From: Kosmotoga olearia TBF 19.5.1
GTDB lineage: Bacteria > Thermotogota > Thermotogae > Petrotogales > Kosmotogaceae
Direction of reading: 5' to 3'
Assembly: GCF_000023325.1 (NCBI RefSeq)
Contig: NC_012785.1
Coordinates: 1,302,001-1,366,000, forward strand
Length of the DNA stretch: 64,000 nucleotides
Below are positions 25,002 through 33,573 of the stretch, piece by piece. Each line of letters begins with the position of its first letter. Position 1 is the first letter of the stretch. Made by a program: the position numbers and the translations under genes. Below the pieces are notes generated by a model that had not been told where the DNA came from, searched no databases, and was given only the letters and a program-made list of their open reading frames with translations.

Positions 25002-26552
25002 ATGAACGACTATGTTCTTGAGATGAGAGATATCTGGAAAATTTATCCTAATGGTGTTGTTGCGAATAAGGGTGTTAACTTAAAAGTCAAAAAAGGTGAA
25101 ATCCACGCATTGCTTGGCGAAAATGGCGCCGGAAAAAGCACTCTGATGAAAATCTTATTTGGCTTTGAAAGACCTACTTCCGGAAAAATCTTCTATGAAG
25201 GAAAAGAAGTCGAGATCCATTCACCGGATAAAGCTATTGCATTGGGAATTGGGATGGTTCATCAGCATTTTATGTTGGTTCCTTCATTAACAGTTGTAGA
25301 AAATGTCATTCTTGGTATGGAGCCTACAAAAGGATTTTCTGTTGATCTGAAAAAAGCAACAGAATTCGTAGAAACAGAAATGAATAAATATGGATTACCT
25401 GTTCCGCTTCACGAAAAAATAAAAGATATAAGTGTTGGTATGAAACAAAGAGTAGAGATCTTGAAAACTCTCGTAAGAGGGGCTGATTTAATAATCCTTG
25501 ACGAACCTACGGCCGTTTTGACCCCACAGGAAACCGTAGAACTCTTTAAAGCTTTGAAGAACCTGACCGCAAAAGGAAAAACGGTGATTTTCATAACCCA
25601 CAAGCTTAATGAAGTCAAAGAAATAGCTGATAGGATCACCGTATTAAGAAGAGGTAAAACAGTTGGCGAGGCCAATGTAAAAGATGTATCTGAAAAAGAC
25701 ATGTCGAGAATGATGGTAGGAAGAGATGTTGAGCTGAAGATAGATAAAGAACCTGCAAAACCCGGTAAAGTAGTTTTAGAGGTGAAAGATTTACATTATA
25801 CAAGAATAGATGGCGTCAAAATGCTTAAAGGAATAAATCTGAAACTAAGAGAAGGCGAAATCCTTGGCATAGCTGGAGTAGAAGGAAACGGACAAAATGA
25901 ATTGGTTGATATTATCACTGGAATGGACAAACCGGAAAAAGGTGAAATTTTTATATTTGGAAAGAATATGAAAAACATGGATAGCCCGGAAGCTTTCAGA
26001 AAATCAGGAATGAGTTTTATTCCCTCAGATCGTATGAAATGGGGGATTTCCGGAGAAAACTCTATTGAAGAAAACCTGATCAGCGATAGATTTGAAAAAG
26101 AGCCTTTTTCAAAACGAGGTATTTTATCTTATAAAGATATAACCAGAAGTGCGGAAAAATTGATTTCGGAATTCGATATAAGGACAGATGGGCCCAAAAC
26201 GGCTGTTAAAATGCTCTCTGGAGGAAATATACAAAAGGTTGTTGTTGCAAGAGAATTCACCTCTGATTCCAAAATCATAATAGCGGATCAACCAACAAGA
26301 GGTATAGATGTTGCGGCAGCAGACTTTATAAGAAGAAGGCTTATAAAAGAAAGAGATAACAACGTGGCCGTATTGTTGATTTCTGCAGACTTGACAGAAT
26401 TACTGGAAGTATCAGATAGAATACTGGTTATGTATCATGGGGAATTTGTTGCACATTTCAAGGATATCTCCAAAATTAACGAAACAATACTGGGCGAATA
26501 TATGCTTGGGATAAAAAAGATGAATATTGATGAAATGGGTGATTCGCTATGA
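25002..26552 (+). CDS. ABC transporter ATPase, nucleoside/sugar type (two nucleotide-binding domains)
   Basis: The 516-residue protein has two fused ATPase domains. The first has Walker A LLGENGAGKSTLMK, signature ISVGMKQRVEIL and Walker B LIILDEPTAVLT. The second has a degenerate Walker A (GVEGNGQNELV), signature LSGGNIQKVVVARE and Walker B IIIADQPTRGID. That asymmetry is usual for ribose/nucleoside importers. It energises uptake on the inner face of the membrane. I start it at ATG 25002, preceded by GGGTGAGAG. It overlaps the first permease gene by 4 nt. Confidence 0.95.
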   Translation: MNDYVLEMRDIWKIYPNGVVANKGVNLKVKKGEIHALLGENGAGKSTLMKILFGFERPTSGKIFYEGKEVEIHSPDKAIALGIGMVHQHFMLVPSLTVVENVILGMEPTKGFSVDLKKATEFVETEMNKYGLPVPLHEKIKDISVGMKQRVEILKTLVRGADLIILDEPTAVLTPQETVELFKALKNLTAKGKTVIFITHKLNEVKEIADRITVLRRGKTVGEANVKDVSEKDMSRMMVGRDVELKIDKEPAKPGKVVLEVKDLHYTRIDGVKMLKGINLKLREGEILGIAGVEGNGQNELVDIITGMDKPEKGEIFIFGKNMKNMDSPEAFRKSGMSFIPSDRMKWGISGENSIEENLISDRFEKEPFSKRGILSYKDITRSAEKLISEFDIRTDGPKTAVKMLSGGNIQKVVVAREFTSDSKIIIADQPTRGIDVAAADFIRRRLIKERDNNVAVLLISADLTELLEVSDRILVMYHGEFVAHFKDISKINETILGEYMLGIKKMNIDEMGDSL

Positions 26553-27709
26553 AAAACATAAAAAGATATGAAGTATATAGGACTATTCTAGCGATCGCTA
26601 TTGCTTTGTTATTGGGATACTTATTAATATTCTTTACAAGCATGCCTAAGGGAGATATGCCTTTAGGTGAAAAATTAAAAGAGGCTTTCCAAGCAGCAAA
26701 CAAGGCGTTCAAAGTATTCCTTACTTCTCCTCTTGTGAAAGAAAGGCGCGGGAAAGTCCTTTTTAACTTAAGGGGATTTATACAATGGATGAATGAAAGT
26801 GTTCCAATAATAATTACAGGTTTGGCTGTTTCACTTGTTTTCACGGCGAAACAATTTAATATCGGTGCAGAAGGACAATTGTTCATCGGTGCCGCAGTTG
26901 CAAGTTTTGCCGCGATATATTTTCCAGCAATACCTATAATACATCCTATTGTTGTAATATTACTGGCTTCATTAACCGGTGCTGCGTGGGCTTCTGTTCC
27001 AGCAATAATGAAATCAAAATTAAACGCATCGGAACTTGTTACCTCCTTGATGATGAACTATGTTGCATTATACATGGGATTGTTTATCATAAAAGTTTTT
27101 CTTAGAGACCCAAATGCTGGACAGCTTGTTTCACTACCTTACAAAGAAACATCCATGTTATTCCTGATCAACTCAAGATATAGATGGCATATTGGAATAA
27201 TAATCGCTCTGGTTATGAGCTTCTTGTTATGGTTCATAGTAAAAAGAACAACCTGGGGATACAAGGTTAGATTGATTGGTAACAACAAAAATTTCGCATA
27301 CTATTCTGGAATAAACACTTCAAGAACGATTTTCCAGGTTCAGGTAGTTAGTGGTGCAATTGCCGGGATGGCCGGCATTATAGAATTGATAGGATATCAC
27401 GGTAGATTTTTATGGCTCTTTTCACCAGGTTATGGATGGGATGGAATCATTATTGCAACATTAGCAAGAAATAATCCGCTTTTTGTACCGATTGCTGCTC
27501 TCTTCCTTTCTTATATAAGGGTTGGAGCTAAAACTATGGGAAGATACACGAATATCCCACCGGAAATAGTTTCCATATTACAGGCTACGATAATATTGCT
27601 TGTAACCGCAGAAGCGTTCTTATCGAGGTTACGTCAAAAAGCTATTGAAAAAGAAGCAAAGGCAAATGAACCAAATAACGTGGCAGTTGCAGGTGGTGAT
27701 GTCGAATGA
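26549..27709 (+). CDS. ABC nucleoside permease subunit 1
   Basis: This 386-residue integral membrane protein of the BPD_transp_2 family has a first helix at about residues 11-30 (ILAIAIALLLGYLLIFF) and a cluster of helices from residue 75. FNIGAEGQLFIGA and LNASELVTSLMMNYVA are hallmark segments of the nucleoside/BMP permease. It forms the translocation path with the following gene. It overlaps both neighbours by 4 nt, indicating coupled translation. Confidence 0.94.
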   Translation: MKNIKRYEVYRTILAIAIALLLGYLLIFFTSMPKGDMPLGEKLKEAFQAANKAFKVFLTSPLVKERRGKVLFNLRGFIQWMNESVPIIITGLAVSLVFTAKQFNIGAEGQLFIGAAVASFAAIYFPAIPIIHPIVVILLASLTGAAWASVPAIMKSKLNASELVTSLMMNYVALYMGLFIIKVFLRDPNAGQLVSLPYKETSMLFLINSRYRWHIGIIIALVMSFLLWFIVKRTTWGYKVRLIGNNKNFAYYSGINTSRTIFQVQVVSGAIAGMAGIIELIGYHGRFLWLFSPGYGWDGIIIATLARNNPLFVPIAALFLSYIRVGAKTMGRYTNIPPEIVSILQATIILLVTAEAFLSRLRQKAIEKEAKANEPNNVAVAGGDVE

Positions 27710-28629
27710 ATAGCGCACTGAGTGCCATTTTTTCGTGGGAATTTGTTGCAGCGGGAACGAGAGTCACAACGCCTATATTATTAGCTGCGCTAGGAGCACT
27801 TGTTGCAGATCTAGCCGGAACACCTAACATAGCCCTTGAAGGAACCATGTTATTTTCAGCTTTTGTTGGTGTGGTAATAAGTGGCTTTACTCAAAATTTA
27901 TGGTTATCTGTTATTGGGGCTCTATTAATGGGCGTTATTATGTCCTCTATATTAGCTTACTTCTCCTTAAAACTAAAAACAGACATAATAATGGCAGCAA
28001 TAGCCTTGAACATATTTGCAAGTGGAGGAACAATATTTGCGCTGTACCTTTTAACTGGAGATAAGGGATCTTCCGCATCATTAAAATCTCAAGTATTGCC
28101 TAACTTAGATATCCCTTTCATTCAGGATATCCCGGGAATCGGAAGAATATTGAGCGGCCATCATATCTTGACCTATGTGGCAATTATCCTTGTTTTTGTA
28201 ATTCAGTATATGTTGTACAAAACACCTTTAGGATTGAGAATACGCTCCGTTGGTGAATCTCCAGAAGCAGCAAAATCCGTTGGTATTTCCGTATTTAAAA
28301 CACAATTTATAGCGCTCATAATAAGCGGACTTCTGGCAAGTTTGGGCGGAATATTCCTTTCAATGGGTTATGTTTCCTGGTTTGCAAGAGACATGACAGC
28401 AGGTAGAGGCTTTATCGCATTAGCTGCACAGGCGTTAGGAGGAACATCTGCGTACGGTGTGGCATTAGGCTCATTATTGTTTGGATTTTCAGAAGCTCTT
28501 TCGTTCTCGCTACAGTTCTTGAACATACCATACGAAATAACACAATCAATGCCCTTCTTAATAACAGTCGGCGCTCTGGCATTCTATGCGTGGAACAAAC
28601 TAAGAGAAGGAAAAATCAAATTCTTCTGA
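27706..28629 (+). CDS. ABC nucleoside permease subunit 2
   Basis: The 307-residue membrane protein of the same BPD_transp_2 family has ATPILLAALGAL-like N-terminal helices. It also has TPNIALEGTMLFSAFVGV and the cytoplasmic coupling segment RIRSVGESPEAAKSVGIS. It pairs with the preceding permease to form the heterodimeric channel. It is followed 18 nt later by the nucleoside hydrolase gene. Confidence 0.94.
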   Translation: MNSALSAIFSWEFVAAGTRVTTPILLAALGALVADLAGTPNIALEGTMLFSAFVGVVISGFTQNLWLSVIGALLMGVIMSSILAYFSLKLKTDIIMAAIALNIFASGGTIFALYLLTGDKGSSASLKSQVLPNLDIPFIQDIPGIGRILSGHHILTYVAIILVFVIQYMLYKTPLGLRIRSVGESPEAAKSVGISVFKTQFIALIISGLLASLGGIFLSMGYVSWFARDMTAGRGFIALAAQALGGTSAYGVALGSLLFGFSEALSFSLQFLNIPYEITQSMPFLITVGALAFYAWNKLREGKIKFF

Positions 28630-28647
28630 ATATAAGGTGGTGTGGGT

Positions 28648-29571
28648 ATGAAACGTAAGATTATTTTGGATTGTGATCCTGGTCACGATGATGCTGTCGC
28701 TATATTGCTGGCAGGAATCGCAGAAGAGATTGAATTACTAGGTATAGTATCTGTAGCCGGTAATTCATATATAGAGAATACAACAAGAAATGCCCTTATT
28801 TTGGCGGAAATGGCAAAGCTGGATGTGCCAGTATTTAGAGGATCTTCAAAACCATTGTTGAGAAAGCAAATTGTGGCTCCAGATATTCATGGTGAAAGTG
28901 GTTTGGAAGGAGCAAATCTTCCACTACCTACTAAAAAAGCTGAAGAAAAGAATTACTTGGAGTTTATGGCAGAAACTGTTGAAAAATTCCCCAATGAAAT
29001 TACATTCGTAGCTGTCGGACCGCTAACAAACATAGCTAAATTTGTTCTTAACTATCCTCATTTAGTTTCCAAAGTGAAAGAATTGGTAATTATGGGTGGG
29101 GGAATAAAGTTTGGAAACGTAACTCCAAGGGCTGAATTCAATATATACGCCGATCCTGAAGCTGCGCAAATAGTTTTCAACGCGGGATTCAATTTAACTG
29201 TTTTCCCGCTCGACGTGACTCACCAGGCAAAAATATATATGAAAGAGATAAAAGAGATGCAGAATTTTAGATCCGAAATAACTTCTAAAATGGGATTGTT
29301 ATTAGAATTCTTCCACCAAACGTATTACGATATATTTAAAATAGAAGGGGCTCCTTTGCATGATCCATGTACCATAGCCTATTTAATAAACCCGGATATA
29401 TTCGAATTCGATGAATTTTATGCCCAGGTAGAAACAAAAGGTGAATTAACATACGGTGAAACAGTTGTCGATTATTGGCACCTGGAGGCCCCGAATTCAA
29501 AATGGGCGCTGAAGGTTGATAGAGAGAAGTTCATTGAAATACTTTTTGATAATTTAAAGAAATACAATTAA
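28648..29571 (+). CDS. Inosine/uridine-preferring nucleoside hydrolase
   Basis: The 307-residue protein carries the N-terminal calcium-binding motif DCDPGHDDAVAILLA, VAVGPLTNIAK and a C-terminal APLHDPCTIAYL, all typical of nucleoside N-ribohydrolases of normal length. It splits nucleosides to base and ribose. The ATG at 28648 has AAGGTGG 7 nt upstream; the GTG at 28642 is less likely. Its place after the transporter indicates it processes imported nucleosides. Confidence 0.94.
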   Translation: MKRKIILDCDPGHDDAVAILLAGIAEEIELLGIVSVAGNSYIENTTRNALILAEMAKLDVPVFRGSSKPLLRKQIVAPDIHGESGLEGANLPLPTKKAEEKNYLEFMAETVEKFPNEITFVAVGPLTNIAKFVLNYPHLVSKVKELVIMGGGIKFGNVTPRAEFNIYADPEAAQIVFNAGFNLTVFPLDVTHQAKIYMKEIKEMQNFRSEITSKMGLLLEFFHQTYYDIFKIEGAPLHDPCTIAYLINPDIFEFDEFYAQVETKGELTYGETVVDYWHLEAPNSKWALKVDREKFIEILFDNLKKYN

Positions 29572-29616
29572 TTTAATTCTAAATTCTATTCTAAAAGAAA
29601 GGAGAGAGGTGAAACC

Positions 29617-30378
29617 ATGGAAGATCCAAGATACCACATAAGAATAGACGATCCAGAAAAAGTAGGAAAATACGTTTTATTACCAGGGGATAGGGGAAGA
29701 GTAAAAAGAATTGCAAAGTATTTGGAAAATGCAGAGGTCGTTGGAGACAACAGAGAATATTTTACAATGACAGGCTATTTGAACGGAGAAAAGGTATCTG
29801 TAATGTCCACGGGAATGGGAGCACCGTGTATGTCAATAGGTGTAGAAGAGCTAAAAACTTTGGGTGTTCATACATACATCCGGATAGGGACAACAGGAGC
29901 TATGCAACCAAATCTGAAACTCGGTGATTCAATAGTTCCAACAGCCGCAATTAGAGGCGACGGAACTATGGATTATTATTTACCAAAATCATTCCCTGCG
30001 GTTGGACATTTTGATGTAATTTCAGCTCTGAAAGAGGCTGCTGGAATAATCGGCAATCCGCATCATTTAGGCGTTGTACTTTCCACCGATTCATACTATG
30101 GAAGATTCTTCAATTCCAAAAAAGCTGCTGAAGAAGTGGATTTATTCGTAAGAGCACATACATTAGCGGTTGAAATGGAAGTGTCTGCTTTATATATTTT
30201 AGGAAATGTACATAACTTAAGAACCGGTGCAATCTTAACCGTAAGAGAAGAATTGGGTGAAGATGGGGCTTATGTAAAGCAAGCAGGAGAAGAATATGAA
30301 AAAGGATTGGAAAAATCCATACAAATAGCAATAAAAGCAATTGAATTGTTGATAGAAAAAGATAAAGGTAATGCGTAA
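29617..30378 (+). CDS. udp: Uridine phosphorylase
   Basis: This 253-residue member of the nucleoside phosphorylase I family has LPGDRGRVKRIAKYL at the phosphate site, RIGTTGAMQPNLKLGDSIV and VEMEVSALYILG at the ribose site. It reversibly converts uridine plus phosphate to uracil and ribose-1-phosphate. GGAGAGAGG precedes the ATG by about 7 nt. It is the last gene of the operon, and the REP hairpin at 30427 can act as terminator. Confidence 0.9.
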   Translation: MEDPRYHIRIDDPEKVGKYVLLPGDRGRVKRIAKYLENAEVVGDNREYFTMTGYLNGEKVSVMSTGMGAPCMSIGVEELKTLGVHTYIRIGTTGAMQPNLKLGDSIVPTAAIRGDGTMDYYLPKSFPAVGHFDVISALKEAAGIIGNPHHLGVVLSTDSYYGRFFNSKKAAEEVDLFVRAHTLAVEMEVSALYILGNVHNLRTGAILTVREELGEDGAYVKQAGEEYEKGLEKSIQIAIKAIELLIEKDKGNA

Positions 30379-30426
30379 TGTGATGTGCGTATAAGGTCGA
30401 TAGATTTTTCCCCTGAAAGGCCGTAG

Positions 30427-30465
30427 AAAAAGGGGACAGTCCCATTGTGGACTGTCCCCTTTTTT
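30427..30465 (+). terminator. REP-family hairpin acting as operon terminator
   Basis: AAAAAGGGGACAGTCC pairs with GGACTGTCCCCTTTTTT around CATTGT. The T6 tail makes a good rho-independent terminator. The core GGGGACAGTCC relates it to the AAAATGGGGAC hairpins. Confidence 0.8.
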
Positions 30466-30479
30466 CACTTGTGAACTTG

Positions 30480-30640
30480 GTTGTCATCCTGAACTTGATT
30501 CAGGATCTCGTACTTAAGAAAATAAGATTCTGGATAAAACATTTCCAGAATGACAGTGGCGGGTTAGGATTCTGGATAAGACATCTCCAGAATGACAGGT
30601 ATCCGTTGACTTCTAAAGAATGACAGCGTCTGAAGCTTTC
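30480..30640 (+). repeat. TCATCCTGAACTTG element with repeated second hairpin
   Basis: TCCTGAA-CTTGA-TTCAGGA is followed by two ATTCTGGA...TCCAGAAT hairpins and a short TTCTAAAGAA remnant, each ending in AATGACAG. Confidence 0.75.
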
Positions 30641-30795
30641 AAGACGTAGTCAAGTACTTCACAGCGTAGCTGCTTTCCGCCGCAGGCGCAAAGCCGTTCC
30701 GAAGGAACGCATAGCCTGAGCGCAGCTCAGCACTTTCGCCGCATAGCGGCCCTCTCGCCTTCTCGGACTCTCGGATTCTCGTGTTTTTATCAGAA
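30641..30795 (+). repeat. Hairpin-module array
   Basis: It carries GTTCC-GAA-GGAAC (30695-30707), CTGAGC-GCA-GCTCAG, CCGC-ATA-GCGG and CT-rich spacers. No gene is seen between uridine phosphorylase and the permease. Confidence 0.8.
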
Positions 30796-30917
30796 GTGCT
30801 AACTCTATTATTTTCTACTTTCAAATTTCATATTCTTCAGTTCTATTTGATAGAATGGATAATTGTTAGAAGTTATCTGATTTTGATATATTACCAAGAT
30901 AAGGAGATAGAAGCGAC

Positions 30918-32198
30918 ATGGATATAAATGTGTTGATAACTTTAGTGATTGTGGTTATTGTGTATGGATTCATCATTTTTGGTAAAAAGAACAAAGCTGT
31001 TGTCGTCTTTGGGCTATCACTGGTTATTGCGGCATTAAAACTAGTAGAAGGGCTTGATCCTGAAAACATCAGCAAGGTGGTTGATCTAGACACCCTGGGC
31101 CTTTTGCTAGGTATGATGATAATTGTTGCCTTTTTAAATACTTCAGGTTTTTTCGAATATTTCTCGATAAAGGTGATAAAGTTTGGCGGAGAGCGTTTTT
31201 ATTTCACATTGACCCTTTTGATGATCGTTGTGGCATTAACTTCGGCCTTTCTTGATAACGTGGTTACTATAATCGTCATGGCTCCAATGATGTTTTTGAT
31301 AGCGGATATGCTTGGGATGGATCCAGTACCTTTAATAGTGTTGACATTGGTGATCGATAATATTGGGGGTGGGGCCACCTTGATAGGTAGTCCATTTAAT
31401 TTAGTCCTTGGCTCAATAAGCGGTTTTTCCTTCAACGATTTCATCATAAAACTTGGTCCAGCTTCTATATTTGCTTTTATAGCAGTGATGCTTTATTTCA
31501 AAAGATTCATTAAAGTGGACGAGTCTGTTGTGAGTAAAATTAGAAGGCTTAGTGAAATGGATGAAGGAAGAGCAATAAATGACAAAAAAATGATGAAAAT
31601 GTCTCTTGCGGTATTTCTTACGGTAATTGTTCTTTTTGTTATTCATAATCTGATTGATGTTGACCTTTCCTATATCGCGCTTTTGGGTGGTGTTTTCCTT
31701 CTTGTGGTAAACAAAAAAGATTTTGAATATGTCGCTGCCAAGATAGACTGGGATATGCTATTTTTCTTTGCGGGCTTGTATATCACCTCTTATGCTCTTG
31801 AGTCAGTAGGAATTACGAGTCTGATTGCTGAAGGATTGAAATCAGTGATGAATAACCAGCTAATGATATTGCTAACGCCCTTCATACTAGCCGCGATTAG
31901 TGTTCCAATATTAAACAACGTTCCAGCTGCGCTCATATTTGGTCCCGTTCTCAAAATATTGGTAGGAGCTGGTTTCCCAACAATAATTTGGTGGTCTTTT
32001 GCATTAAGTGGAAACTTAGCTACAAGCTTAACACCATTGGGAGCAGTACAAAATATAGTAGCTGTAACCTATTTAGAAAAAGAGATTGGACGTTCTTTCG
32101 GTTTTAGAGAATATTTACGTTGGATGATAGCCCCTGTGGCTATAAGTCTTGTAATTGGGTTGATATACATATTTGGGCTCTTCATAGTATCTAAGTAA
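30918..32198 (+). CDS. ArsB/NhaD-superfamily ion transporter
   Basis: The 426-residue integral membrane protein has about eleven hydrophobic segments. It contains TSAFLDNVVTIIVMAPMMF (about residues 106-124) and DNIGGGATLIGSP, patterns of the ArsB/NhaD/citrate-type IT superfamily. Similar proteins move Na+, arsenite or dicarboxylates; the substrate cannot be assigned. AAGGAGATAG lies upstream of the ATG. It is monocistronic and enclosed by repeat arrays. Confidence 0.87.
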   Translation: MDINVLITLVIVVIVYGFIIFGKKNKAVVVFGLSLVIAALKLVEGLDPENISKVVDLDTLGLLLGMMIIVAFLNTSGFFEYFSIKVIKFGGERFYFTLTLLMIVVALTSAFLDNVVTIIVMAPMMFLIADMLGMDPVPLIVLTLVIDNIGGGATLIGSPFNLVLGSISGFSFNDFIIKLGPASIFAFIAVMLYFKRFIKVDESVVSKIRRLSEMDEGRAINDKKMMKMSLAVFLTVIVLFVIHNLIDVDLSYIALLGGVFLLVVNKKDFEYVAAKIDWDMLFFFAGLYITSYALESVGITSLIAEGLKSVMNNQLMILLTPFILAAISVPILNNVPAALIFGPVLKILVGAGFPTIIWWSFALSGNLATSLTPLGAVQNIVAVTYLEKEIGRSFGFREYLRWMIAPVAISLVIGLIYIFGLFIVSK

Positions 32199-32232
32199 AA
32201 AATCTTGTAGAATCTCATCTTTTAAGCTTGAC

Positions 32233-32670
32233 TATCATCCTGAACTTGATTCAGGATCTATCATTCTTGATCTCTCGGATCTCGCCTTCTCGGTTCTCGG
32301 ATTTCGGTTCTCGGCTTTTTATCAGCGTCTGCGAGCCTCAACCTCGTGAGCGTCAACGTCGTGAGCCTCCTGAGCGCAGCTCAGCACTTTCGCCGCATAG
32401 CGGCCCTCTCGCCTTCTCGGCTTCTCAGACTCTCGATGTTTTCTCTATACCCTAGACTCCAGACCCTATCCCCGCTTTTGGTTCTTTCCGCCGAAGGCGC
32501 GTGTCAACTGCGAAGCAGTTCGAGACAACCACGAAGTGGTTCGCAACAACTCCGCAGGAGTTCGTATCAATCCCGAAGGGATTCGTGTCCCTGCTGCAAA
32601 GCAGCTTTCTCGGACTCTCGGATTCTCGGATTCTTATCAGGAGTTCGTATCACCGGCGAAGCCAGACACA
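32233..32670 (+). repeat. Repeat array with intact long block
   Basis: It begins with one TCCTGAACTTGATTCAGGA hairpin and continues with spacers, CTGAGC-GCA-GCTCAG, the CTATACCCTAGACTCC block and four GNA hairpins in 21-nt phase (32505-32600). The 32385-32612 segment is almost identical to 18070-18273. That makes it the uninterrupted reference for both the IS3 and the intron insertions. Confidence 0.85.
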
Positions 32671-32677
32671 GCATCTT

Positions 32678-32965
32678 TCACTTCTTATAAGCATCTCCAC
32701 GCTTGATTATATGAATAACAAGAATAACGAAGGTATTATTCTGAAGCTTGAATATAACACGGTAATCCCCAACCCTCAATCTTAATAGACCATAATACTT
32801 GCCTGTCAAGATCTTCACATCGGGGCGGGGCACATTTTTATCCCCATTATAGTGATCTATGAGATTCAAAAACGCTTTGTCGATTCTTTTTTGAACAGTT
32901 CTGTCTAACTTATTGTATTCTTTTTGTGCTGCTGTTGTGAATTCAATCCTGTAACTCATGCCCAT
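32678..32965 (-). CDS. RelE/ParE-family toxin
   Basis: The 95-residue protein has the RelE fold pattern: YRIEFTTAAQKEYNKLD at the start, KILTGKYYGLLRLRVGDYRVIF in the middle and a C-terminal IHIIKRGDAYKK. Such toxins cleave mRNA on the ribosome. The ATG at 32965 has GGAG 7 nt upstream, inside the antitoxin gene. The two genes overlap by 23 nt, typical for coupled toxin-antitoxin expression. Confidence 0.9.
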   Translation of the reverse strand: MGMSYRIEFTTAAQKEYNKLDRTVQKRIDKAFLNLIDHYNGDKNVPRPDVKILTGKYYGLLRLRVGDYRVIFKLQNNTFVILVIHIIKRGDAYKK

Positions 32966-33221
32966 CTGCTATCTCCAGATCTTCTTTTGTCATTGCATCG
33001 AGAATTTTGGTTAGTTCAGCGTTTTCTTCATCATCACAAGGCTCAACAGTTGACATGATCTTGAAATACAGGGAATTGTACCCTTCTGATTCTATGAATT
33101 TCCACAGGGAACGTTCAATGATTTCACTTGCGCTTTTTCCCAATATTCTTTTCAATTCATTGAGAACTTTCCAGGTTGAAGGTCTCATCATTATATTGTG
33201 TCGTTCTTTTGTCTCATTCAT
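32943..33221 (-). CDS. Antitoxin (ribbon-helix-helix-like) of the RelE pair
   Basis: The 92-residue protein has an N-terminal MMRPSTWKVLNELKRILGKSASEIIERSLWKFIE, which fits a ribbon-helix-helix DNA-binding unit. An acidic C-terminus (EPCDDEENAEL) could mask the toxin. The ATG at 33221 follows AAGAAGGTGATG. It is first in the operon and probably represses it by binding the palindrome just upstream. Confidence 0.8.
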   Translation of the reverse strand: MNETKERHNIMMRPSTWKVLNELKRILGKSASEIIERSLWKFIESEGYNSLYFKIMSTVEPCDDEENAELTKILDAMTKEDLEIADGHELQD

Positions 33222-33238
33222 GCCATCACCTTCTTTAC

Positions 33239-33263
33239 ATATACACATAGTGTGTATATTATA
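33239..33263 (-). promoter_or_regulatory. Operator palindrome and -10 box of the toxin-antitoxin operon
   Basis: ATATACACATAGTGTGTATAT (33239-33259) is a perfect palindrome around TAG. It overlaps TATAAT on the minus strand (33263-33258), 18 nt upstream of the antitoxin start region. It is a natural site for autorepression. Confidence 0.7.
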
Positions 33264-33294
33264 ACATATTTCACAAAATTGACTAACGATTTCT

Positions 33295-33500
33295 CGGGAG
33301 CTTACACCCCCGACGCAGCCGGGCTTACCCTTGGCGAAGCCAAGCTTACCCACGCGCTAGCGTGCTCACCAGCAGCGCAGCGGCTCTCTCGGTTCTCGGA
33401 TTCTCGGATTCTCGGATTCTTATCAGGAGTTCGCACCACTGGCATTAGCCAGTCGCACCCACGCGCAGCGTGTTTACCCGCTTTCGCTTTCTCGATTTTG
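33295..33500 (+). repeat. Hairpin-module array
   Basis: CTTGGC-GAA-GCCAAG, CACGC-GCTA-GCGTG, CCGC-like modules, three TTCTCGGAT spacers, ACTGGC-ATTA-GCCAGT and CACGC-GCA-GCGTG are present. It lies between the toxin-antitoxin promoter and the ATPase gene. Confidence 0.8.
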
Positions 33501-33573
33501 AAATGATATAATAAACATGTGCCGAATTTATGGTGCGTGTACCACAAATATCATACATATATGAGGTGTGATT

